In this document: in pieces, positions 8,044 through 14,443 of the stretch
How the letters are laid out: each line of letters opens with the position of its first letter
Numbering within the stretch: the first letter of the stretch is position 1
NCBI GenBank assembly: GCA_023382435.1
Contig: JAHDVS010000025.1
Span: 1-38,115, forward strand
DNA from: Thermoleophilia bacterium
GTDB taxonomy: Bacteria > Actinomycetota > Thermoleophilia > Gaiellales > Gaiellaceae
Direction: 5' to 3'
DNA: 38,115 nucleotides
Translations under genes and position numbers: made by a program
Notes under the pieces: model-generated
Database searches by the model: none
Told to the model about the DNA's origin: nothing
Seen by the model: the letters and a program-made list of their open reading frames with translations, nothing else

Positions 8044-8353
8044 AGACCGCCCGCTCGGGAAGGCGCTGATCCTCGTGGTCGCCCTCCTGGCTGCGGTTCT
8101 CGTCGCCCGCAGTTGCGGGAAGGTCGACGCCGAACTGAGTCGGGAAGACGCGATCGCGATCGCGAAGGACGTCGTCGAGTTCGAGCCGAACCTCGTCCAG
8201 GTTCGTTTGATGAAGCGTGGCTTACAATCGAATTCATTCTGGGCGGTCTCGCTTTCCGTGCAGCGGCCGGACGGCCGACTCGAGAACGTCACCGTGGTCG
8301 TGGTCGATGCGCGCTCGGGTGAGATCGCCGAGATTCGCAAGTCTGCTGACTGA
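8009..8353 (+). CDS. Membrane-anchored PepSY-like small protein
   Basis: The 114-residue protein has one N-terminal hydrophobic segment (about residues 18-35, followed by a cysteine), then a domain with the PepSY-like pattern: helix SREDAIAIAKDVV followed by strands ending in VVVVDARSGEIAEI. Such domains are usually extracytoplasmic and may act as inhibitors or binding modules. The GTG at 8009 has GAGGG 6 nt upstream, inside the previous gene. Confidence in the PepSY assignment is moderate because only the helix-strand pattern was read by eye. Confidence 0.6.
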   Translation: MPSVGETGRGLRDRPLGKALILVVALLAAVLVARSCGKVDAELSREDAIAIAKDVVEFEPNLVQVRLMKRGLQSNSFWAVSLSVQRPDGRLENVTVVVVDARSGEIAEIRKSAD

Positions 8354-8358
8354 GCCGT

Positions 8359-8374
8359 GCGGGCGGTTGCCCGC
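8359..8374 (+). terminator. Short GC hairpin after the PepSY-like gene
   Basis: GCGGGC, loop GGTT, GCCCGC, 5 bp after the stop at 8353, without a T tract. Possible terminator separating this gene from the amt operon. Confidence 0.4.
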
Positions 8375-8391
8375 CGTGTGCATCTATGGAG

Positions 8392-8416
8392 GTTTCGACA
8401 CTTTGAGCGTCGAAAC
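8392..8416. promoter_or_regulatory. GTTTCGAC-N9-GTCGAAAC inverted repeat upstream of amt
   Basis: Perfect 8-bp arms with a 9-bp centre (25 bp in all), located 108 bp before the amt start in the otherwise gene-free 170-bp gap 8354-8523. It is relatively AT-rich against the local background. GAAAC/GTTTC half-sites recall the binding elements of actinobacterial nitrogen regulators such as GlnR, but the match is partial. It is a candidate operator for the ammonium transporter operon. Confidence 0.45.
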
Positions 8417-8523
8417 GATGTTGCCCTCGAACCTTGGAGCCGTCCGACCGGGGTCGTAGCCTTGGCCCCGGACGATGTTAGCGACGCTGTAGGCCGATGG
8501 ATAACCAGGGGGAGGTCGCGCTC

Positions 8524-10005
8524 GTGGACGTGCTCGCGTCGGTTCTATCCGCGCTCGCCCAGACGGTGGAGGAGCAGATCGCCGAGCTCTCGGACAAGAT
8601 CAGCCTCGACTCCGCCATCCTCGGCGAGACGTTCTATTTCTGGACCGTCGTCATCATGTGGCTGATTCACGTCGGCTTCATGATGTACGAGGCCGGGACG
8701 TCGAGGCGTAAGAACATCATGTCCACGGCGACCAAGAACATCCTCACGATCGCCGTCGTGACGCCGAGCTTCTACTACTTCGGCTGGTACATCTACGGCT
8801 GCTTCGAGCACGGCGGCCCCGCGCAGGGACACGCCGGCCCGGATCCGGAGTTCCCCGGCTTCTGCGGCATGACGTCGCCGTGGGCCGACCAGATGGGCCC
8901 TAACCTGACCGACCACATCACGCTCGTCTTCTTCCTCGCGTTCCTGCTCTTCTCCTGGACGACCGGCTCGATCATGTCCGGAGCGGTGATCGAGCGGATC
9001 CGCGTGTCCGCCTACCTGATCCTGACCGTGCTGCTCGGGTCGGGCGTCTGGATCATGGACGCCGCCTGGGGCTGGAGCGCCGGTGGCTGGCTGGTCACGA
9101 ACTACGGCTTCCACGACGCGATCGCCTCGCTCGTCGTCCATGGCGTCGCCGGCGCGTTCGCGCTCGGGGTGCTCCTCAACCTGGGCCCGCGGATCGGCAA
9201 GTACGACCGCGAGGGCAGAGCCAGGGCGTTCAGGCCCCACAACACGCACATGACCCTGTCCGGCCTGATGATGATCTTCACGGGGTTCTACGGCTTCTAC
9301 GCCGCCTGCCTCGTGATCCTCTCGACCATCAGTCCCGGCTGGCTCAACATCTACCTGTCTCCGTCAACCCTCGGGACGATCGGGATGGTGATCACGATCG
9401 GCTTCGCGGGCGGCTTCACCGGCGGCTGGTTCGCGAGCAAGGGCGACCCGTTCTGGACACTGTCCGGCGGCCTCGCGGGCGTGATCTCGGTCTCGGCCGG
9501 TGCCGACATCTACCACCCCTCGCTCGCCTACATCCTCGCGTTCTCGGGCGGCCTGCTCGCCGTCTGGGCTGGCGGCTACATCGAGAAGAAGCTGCGCATC
9601 GACGATGCCGTCGGGGCGGTAGCCGTGCACGGCGTGTGCGGCTTCTACGGGGTCCTGCTCGTCGGTATCTTCGGCGGCGGGTTCCCGACGGGGCTGAACA
9701 GCGTCGAATCGTCGTTCGGCGGCCAGCTGATCGGCATGCTGGCCTTCTTCCCGCTCGCGTTCCTGCCCGGCTACATCGCGAGCTGGCTGCTCAAGAAGGC
9801 CAACCTGCTGCGAGTTCCGCCCGAGGTGGAGCTCGAGGGCCTCGACATGGCGGAGTTCCAGCAGGACTTCTACCCCGAATTCGAGCGGCTGCCCGAGACG
9901 ATCGTGCTGCCGGACGGGGAGGAGGTCGAGGCCGCCCCGATCCTGCTCGACGCGTACAACCAGTTGAACGGCGGCCGGCCGGGCGTCAAAGTCGGCGGCG
10001 ACTAG
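8524..10005 (+). CDS. amt: Divergent Amt/MEP-type ammonium (or methylammonium) transporter
   Basis: Predicted 493-residue channel with about 11 membrane spans. Family landmarks are present: TSRRKN after TM1, D198 exactly 8 residues before H206 in DAIASLVVH, and the second pore histidine H369 in VAVHGVCGFYG, matching the Asp160/His168/His318 layout of E. coli AmtB. It differs in several places: the usual DFAGGTVVH is DAIASLVVH, the N-terminus has an extra amphipathic stretch of ~35 residues, and an acidic ~60-residue C-terminal tail follows the last span. The GTG at 8524 is chosen because GGGGGAGG sits 8 nt upstream; an ATG at 8497 would place that Shine-Dalgarno inside the gene. No glnK follows; instead two mini membrane proteins and a zinc-ribbon protein do. 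Methylammonium is a plausible substrate given the neighbours, by inference only. Confidence 0.85.
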   Translation: MDVLASVLSALAQTVEEQIAELSDKISLDSAILGETFYFWTVVIMWLIHVGFMMYEAGTSRRKNIMSTATKNILTIAVVTPSFYYFGWYIYGCFEHGGPAQGHAGPDPEFPGFCGMTSPWADQMGPNLTDHITLVFFLAFLLFSWTTGSIMSGAVIERIRVSAYLILTVLLGSGVWIMDAAWGWSAGGWLVTNYGFHDAIASLVVHGVAGAFALGVLLNLGPRIGKYDREGRARAFRPHNTHMTLSGLMMIFTGFYGFYAACLVILSTISPGWLNIYLSPSTLGTIGMVITIGFAGGFTGGWFASKGDPFWTLSGGLAGVISVSAGADIYHPSLAYILAFSGGLLAVWAGGYIEKKLRIDDAVGAVAVHGVCGFYGVLLVGIFGGGFPTGLNSVESSFGGQLIGMLAFFPLAFLPGYIASWLLKKANLLRVPPEVELEGLDMAEFQQDFYPEFERLPETIVLPDGEEVEAAPILLDAYNQLNGGRPGVKVGGD

Positions 10006-10020
10006 GAAGGGGGTGGCGCG

Positions 10021-10266
10021 ATGATCGACAGTTTCCCGTACGACGCGTGGTACCTCGGGGACGGCACCCTCGACCCGGCGATCACGACGTTCTGGACGTT
10101 CGGGCCGACCACCGGCTCGGAGGGCGGCGACCTGACGGGGACGTTCGTCCTGACAGCGCTCGGAATCCTGCTCATGGTGGCCGCTCTGATCGGATGGGTC
10201 GTCACCGAGCACCGCAAGCTCACCCACCAGGCCGAACACCTTCGGGCCGCAAGCTCCGGGGACTAG
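10021..10266 (+). CDS. Single-span membrane mini-protein in the amt operon
   Basis: 81 residues with an acidic/aromatic N-terminal part (about 40 residues, FPYDAWYLGDGTLDPAI), one membrane span (about residues 42-61) and a short C-terminal tail with a histidine/basic patch. GGAAGGGGG precedes the ATG, 15 bp after the amt stop. I recognise no family. Its place between amt and another one-span protein suggests it is an accessory subunit or assembly partner of the transporter. Confidence 0.65.
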   Translation: MIDSFPYDAWYLGDGTLDPAITTFWTFGPTTGSEGGDLTGTFVLTALGILLMVAALIGWVVTEHRKLTHQAEHLRAASSGD

Positions 10267-10276
10267 GAGGAAACCG

Positions 10277-10435
10277 ATGGCGTTCCCTCGCGACAAGCAG
10301 ATCGAGTTCCCGCCGATGCAGACGCACCTCAAGTGGATCGCGCCCGCGCTGCTTCTCTTCTCGGTCGTCTGCATCGTGGTCGTGGTCATCATTCTCCTCA
10401 CCCACCCGAGCGGGTCCTTCATCGGGCCCTGGTAG
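10277..10435 (+). CDS. 52-residue single-span membrane protein in the amt operon
   Basis: The protein begins MAFPRDKQIEFPPMQTHLKW, continues with one long hydrophobic segment (about residues 21-42) and ends PSGSFIGPW. A strong GGAGGAAACCG ribosome binding site lies directly before the ATG, overlapping the end of the preceding gene's stop region. The gene is short enough to be missed by automated calling. With the 81-residue protein upstream it forms a pair of one-span partners for the Amt-like channel. Function unknown. Confidence 0.7.
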   Translation: MAFPRDKQIEFPPMQTHLKWIAPALLLFSVVCIVVVVIILLTHPSGSFIGPW

Positions 10436-10477
10436 TACGGTAGGACGGAAGCGAACTGAAGGAGGAACACCGAACGA

Positions 10478-10708
10478 ATGGCGCTGTACCTGACGTGTCG
10501 CCTCTGCGGTCGCAAGCAGGCTGACGGCCTGCTCTCCCGCGGCCACTGGGGCCATCTCGATGCGGGCCCGTACGGGAAGCTGCAGGCGTGCCCGACCTGC
10601 AAGGAGCGTCACTCCGCCGACTGGCAGGATCAGCTCCGTGCTGCGGTGAACGGTGCGTCCGCCGCCGCTTCGCCCGCGACTCACGCGGTCTCGATCTCTC
10701 TGAGCTGA
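10478..10708 (+). CDS. Small zinc-ribbon protein, last gene of the amt operon
   Basis: 76 residues with two CxxC pairs, C7-x2-C10 and C38-x2-C41, separated by a loop rich in Gly, His and Trp, consistent with one zinc ribbon. The last ~25 residues are low-complexity and Ala/Ser-rich. AAGGAGG lies ahead of the ATG and a strong hairpin terminator follows 7 bp after the stop, so this is the end of the amt transcription unit. No known family is recognised; a regulatory or metal-sensing role is only a guess. Confidence 0.65.
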   Translation: MALYLTCRLCGRKQADGLLSRGHWGHLDAGPYGKLQACPTCKERHSADWQDQLRAAVNGASAAASPATHAVSISLS

Positions 10709-10715
10709 CTCCGCG

Positions 10716-10740
10716 GGGGCGGCCGTCTCGCGGCCGCCCC
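10716..10740 (+). terminator. Strong hairpin terminator of the amt operon
   Basis: GGGGCGGCCG, loop TCTCG, CGGCCGCCCC: a perfect 10-bp stem followed by TCT, between the zinc-ribbon gene and the convergent fhs gene. The remaining bases 10741-10853 show no gene. Confidence 0.75.
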
Positions 10741-10853
10741 TCTACGGGCGGGCGCTTCCGGGCGTTCGTGCTCGAAGGGATCGGAGCGCCACCACCCTAC
10801 TGACGTCTCGGCAGCGGGGTGCCAGGCACGAGCCCGGCACCAGCCCTCCTCCT

Positions 10854-12521
10854 CTAGAACAGCCCGACCGTGCGGCCCTCTTCGTCGATGTCGACGTTGT
10901 GGAAGGCGGGGCTGACGCCATAGCCCGGCATCGTCTGCATGTCGCCGCACAGCGCCACGATCCAGCCGGCGCCGGTGTAAGCGCGGAGGTCACGCACCGG
11001 CAGCGTGAAGCCCGTGGGGGCGTTCAGGAGCCCGGGGTCGTGGGAGATCGAGAGGTGCGTCTTCGCCATGCAGATCGGCACCGTGTCGAGACCGTCCTTC
11101 GTGTAGCGGTCGATCTTCTCGAGCGCGGCCGGCAGGAAGTGAACCCCGTCGGCGCGGTACACCCGCTTCGCGATCGCCTCGATCTTGTCGGCGATCGGCG
11201 CGTCGAGCGCGTAGAGGAAGTCGAACTCGTTCGGCTGCTCGCACGCGTCGACGACAGCCTCGGCCAGCACGACAGCTCCGTCACCGCCCTTCTCGTACGC
11301 CTCGTTCAGCTCGGCCCGGTAGGCGCCGTAGTCGAGCGCGAGCCTGCGCGTGAGCTCGCACTCCTCGTCGGTGTCCTCCGGGCGGCGGTTGACGGCGACG
11401 ACCGGCTTGAGTCCGAACTCCTTCACGATCCCGATGTGTCGACCCAGGTTCGCGGAGCCCCGCTCGATCGCGTCGAGCCCGCCGTCCGGGTCGTCGCCGT
11501 GGTGCTTGAGCGCGCGCACGGTGGTGACGACGACGACAGCGTGCGGACGCAGGTTTCCGAGCCGGCAGACGATGTGGAGGAACTTCTCCATGCCGAGGTC
11601 GGAGGCGAAACCGCCCTCGGTGATCACGATGTCCCCGAGTTTGACCCCCACCTTGGCGGCGATCAGCGACGAGTTCCCGTGCGCGATGTTGCCGAACGGC
11701 CCGCAGTGCATGAAGCACCCCTGACCCTCGAGCGTCTGGATCAGGTTCGGCTTCAGGACCTCCTTCAGGAGCACGGCCATCGCCCCCGCCACCTTCAGTT
11801 GCTCCGCGACGACGGGCTCGCCCTCGTACGTGTAACCGACGGTGATCGCGCCGAGCCGCCGCCGGAGATCGGCGAGGTCGGCCGCGACGGCGCAGATCGC
11901 CATCACCTCGGAGGCGGCGGTGATGTCGAAGCCGCTCTCGCGCGGGTAGCCGTTAGCGCGGCCGCCGAGCCCGAGCACGATCTGGCGCAGCGCGCGGTCG
12001 TTGACATCGAGGCAGCGCCGCCAGCCGATCGTGAGCGGGTCGATCCCGAGCTTGTTGCCGTGCAGCACGTGCGCCTCGAGCGCCGCCGCGAGCAGGTTGT
12101 TCGCGGCTCCGATCGCGTGGATGTCGCCGGTGAAGTGGAGGTTCAGGTCCTCCATCGGCACGACCTGGGCGTACCCGCCTCCCGCGGCGCCGCCCTTGAT
12201 CCCGAACACCGGCCCGAGCGACGGCTCGCGGATGCAGAGCACCGGCCGTCGGCCGATCTTGCCGAGGCCCTGCGTCAGCGAGACCGACGTCGTCGTCTTC
12301 CCCTCGCCCGCCTTCGTCGGGGTGATCGCCGTGACGCACACGAGCTTCCCGTCCGGGGTGCCGGCCAGCCGGTCGAGCAGCGAGAGGTCGACCTTCGCCT
12401 TGAACTTGCCGTACGGATCGTAGTCGTCGGGCCCGAGCCCGTAGCGCGCCGCGATGTCGGCGATCGGCTCGAGCGTGTGGGCCTGGGCGATCTCGAGATT
12501 CGAGGGGACTTTCGTGGCCAT
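10854..12521 (-). CDS. fhs: Formate-tetrahydrofolate ligase
   Basis: Catalyses ATP + formate + THF to 10-formyl-THF, and in catabolism can run in reverse to release formate and ATP. The 555-residue length is normal for the family. The ATP-binding P-loop TPTKAGEGKTT is at residues 67-77, and the N-terminus (MATKVPSNLEIAQAH) is typical. The ATG at 12521 has GGAGGAG just upstream, which rules out the longer open frame. It follows soxB on the same strand after 96 bp, so it is probably the last gene of the sox operon. Next to demethylating enzymes and upstream in pathway terms of a formate dehydrogenase, it links folate-bound one-carbon units to formate. Confidence 0.95.
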   Translation of the reverse strand: MATKVPSNLEIAQAHTLEPIADIAARYGLGPDDYDPYGKFKAKVDLSLLDRLAGTPDGKLVCVTAITPTKAGEGKTTTSVSLTQGLGKIGRRPVLCIREPSLGPVFGIKGGAAGGGYAQVVPMEDLNLHFTGDIHAIGAANNLLAAALEAHVLHGNKLGIDPLTIGWRRCLDVNDRALRQIVLGLGGRANGYPRESGFDITAASEVMAICAVAADLADLRRRLGAITVGYTYEGEPVVAEQLKVAGAMAVLLKEVLKPNLIQTLEGQGCFMHCGPFGNIAHGNSSLIAAKVGVKLGDIVITEGGFASDLGMEKFLHIVCRLGNLRPHAVVVVTTVRALKHHGDDPDGGLDAIERGSANLGRHIGIVKEFGLKPVVAVNRRPEDTDEECELTRRLALDYGAYRAELNEAYEKGGDGAVVLAEAVVDACEQPNEFDFLYALDAPIADKIEAIAKRVYRADGVHFLPAALEKIDRYTKDGLDTVPICMAKTHLSISHDPGLLNAPTGFTLPVRDLRAYTGAGWIVALCGDMQTMPGYGVSPAFHNVDIDEEGRTVGLF

Positions 12522-12617
12522 TCGCATCTCCTCCGGTGGGCGGGGCGTCCGGCCCCTACGTCGATCGGACCGAACGGGCACCGTCCCTGCGTTCGCGGCG
12601 CGAGGGCATCCCGTCCG

Positions 12618-13823
12618 TCAGTGGGTGACAGAGGCGGCGGCCGCCTCGGAGACAAGCGTATCCGTGTAGAAGCGCTCGAGCTTGAACGGCTCGATCAGGC
12701 GCGGCGTCGTGCCCGTCGCGACGAGCTCGGCGAGCGTGGTGCCGACGATCGGCGTCGCCTTGAAGCCATAGGTGCCCCAGCCGCAGTCGACGACGAAGCC
12801 GTCGACCTCGGTCAGACCCATGACGGGACTGAAGTCGGGGGTCATGTCGCAGAGACCCGTCCACTGCCTCAGGATCCGGGTGCTCGCGAGCTGCGGGAAC
12901 AGGTCGAGCATGTGCTTGGACAGCTCCTCGATGAAGCCGAACGTGCTCGTGAACGAGAACGTCGGGTAGGGCTCGACGCCGGAGCCCATCAGGAACTCGC
13001 CGCGGTCGGTCTGCGAGATGTAGATGTGCAGCTGGCCGGAGACGATGATCACGTCGAGAAACGGCTTCACGGGCTCGGTCACGCACGCCTGGAGGATCGT
13101 CGTCCAGATCGGGAGCTTGACGCCCGCCATCGCCGCGAGCTGGGTCGACCAGCCGGCGGTGCAGGCGATCACCGTGCCGGCGGCGACCGGGCCCCGGCTC
13201 GTCTGTACGCCAGTGGCCCTGCCGTTCGAGACGTCGATGCCCGTCACCTCGATCCCCTGGTGGATCTCCGCCCCGCCGCGGTCGGCGCCGCGCGCGTAGC
13301 CCCAGACCACGGCATCGTGGCGGATCACTCCGCCCGGGGGGTGATAGAGGGCGCCGTAGACCGGGAAGGCGCCGTCGAGGTGGATCTGCGGGCAGATCTC
13401 CATCACCTCGTCGCGACCGACCACGCGGCTGTCGATCCCGAGCAGCTGGTTTACCTCGGCGCGCTCGGCGGACACGACCATGCCGCGGTCGGAGTGCGCC
13501 AGGGTCAGGTGGCCGTGCTGGGAGAACATCAGGTTGAAGTCGAGGTCCTGCGCGAGGTGCTCGTAAAGCTTCACGCTGTCCCGGTAGAACTCCGCTCCTT
13601 CCGGCGTCCGGTAGTTGGAGCGGATGATCGTGGTGTTGCGACCCGAGCCGCCCGCGCCGATGTAGCTCTTCTCGAGCACGCAGACGTTCGTGATTCCGTG
13701 GTTCTTGGCGAGGTAGTAGGCGGTTGCGAGCCCGTGGGCGCCGCCACCGATGATGACCACGTCGTAGCGCGGCTTGAGCTCGTGGCGTCGCCACATCTTC
13801 TTCTTGAAGAAGATGTCTCTCAC
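12618..13823 (-). CDS. soxB: Sarcosine oxidase beta subunit (or N-methylglutamate dehydrogenase homologue)
   Basis: The 401-residue FAD subunit of a heterotetrameric sarcosine-oxidase-type enzyme. The dinucleotide-binding motif VVIIGGGAHGLATAYYLA is near residues 22-39. H169 in GGVIRHDAV aligns with the histidine that carries covalent FMN in the beta subunit of known enzymes (His173 in Corynebacterium), so both flavin sites are probably present. The GTG start at 13823 overlaps the soxG stop as GTGA, which implies translational coupling. Here soxB comes last (D-A-G-B), whereas classical operons begin with soxB. N-methylglutamate dehydrogenase uses homologous subunits, so the substrate is not settled. 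Confidence 0.88.
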   Translation of the reverse strand: MRDIFFKKKMWRRHELKPRYDVVIIGGGAHGLATAYYLAKNHGITNVCVLEKSYIGAGGSGRNTTIIRSNYRTPEGAEFYRDSVKLYEHLAQDLDFNLMFSQHGHLTLAHSDRGMVVSAERAEVNQLLGIDSRVVGRDEVMEICPQIHLDGAFPVYGALYHPPGGVIRHDAVVWGYARGADRGGAEIHQGIEVTGIDVSNGRATGVQTSRGPVAAGTVIACTAGWSTQLAAMAGVKLPIWTTILQACVTEPVKPFLDVIIVSGQLHIYISQTDRGEFLMGSGVEPYPTFSFTSTFGFIEELSKHMLDLFPQLASTRILRQWTGLCDMTPDFSPVMGLTEVDGFVVDCGWGTYGFKATPIVGTTLAELVATGTTPRLIEPFKLERFYTDTLVSEAAAASVTH

Positions 13824-14443
13824 TGTCTGCGCACCTCGATCGCGTCGGCGCCCGCGGGACCGCCGCCGAGCGGTTCGGCGGCGTCGAGGGCGACTTCGTA
13901 CAGGTAGTGGCCGTACTCCTGGGGGAAGACGATCCAGATGCCGTTCGCGTCCCGATCGAGAAGGTGGGCGGGCACGTGCGAGACCATGCCGCTCGCGGGC
14001 AGCTCGCACAGGTGTGTGAGGCGACCGAGCACCCGCGCTGCCTGCGGCCCCACGAGCGCGAGGATCCCGAGCGCGGCCGTCTGATCGAGGGCCAGCGGGA
14101 AGTGCCGTGCGAGCGTCGAGCGGGTCAGGAACACGTCGCGGTACGCGGTCAGGACGAGCGAGCGGTCGGGACGGATCCGGTACCACGCGAGCACGTCCCT
14201 GCTCTGCTCGGCCTCGCCGGTGCCGCGTACCTCGACCTTTCCGAGATGGGAGAGGTCGACGAGCGCGACGCTCGCGAGCCGCTCGGCCTCGCCCGGGAAG
14301 GAGGCCGCGACGAGCCAGCCGTCGCGCTCCTCGAACGTCGCTCCGCGCTCCCGCTGCGCGCGCTCGAGCGACGAGCGCAGGAGCGGCGCGAAGCCGAGAT
14401 CGGCGCGAGCGCGGTCGGGGCTGAGGAAGTCGAGCGTGCTCAC
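13820..14443 (-). CDS. soxG: Sarcosine oxidase gamma subunit
   Basis: 207 residues with the fold of the small gamma subunit, which is distantly related to GcvT-like folate-binding domains (VALVDLSHLGKVEVRG and LALVGPQAARVL are the recognisable blocks). It contributes to the alpha/beta/gamma/delta complex rather than to catalysis. Its GTG start lies in a 4-nt GTGA overlap with the soxA stop, and its own TGA overlaps the soxB start in the same way. Family sequences are poorly conserved, so the call also rests on position in the operon. Confidence 0.82.
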   Translation of the reverse strand: MSTLDFLSPDRARADLGFAPLLRSSLERAQRERGATFEERDGWLVAASFPGEAERLASVALVDLSHLGKVEVRGTGEAEQSRDVLAWYRIRPDRSLVLTAYRDVFLTRSTLARHFPLALDQTAALGILALVGPQAARVLGRLTHLCELPASGMVSHVPAHLLDRDANGIWIVFPQEYGHYLYEVALDAAEPLGGGPAGADAIEVRRQ

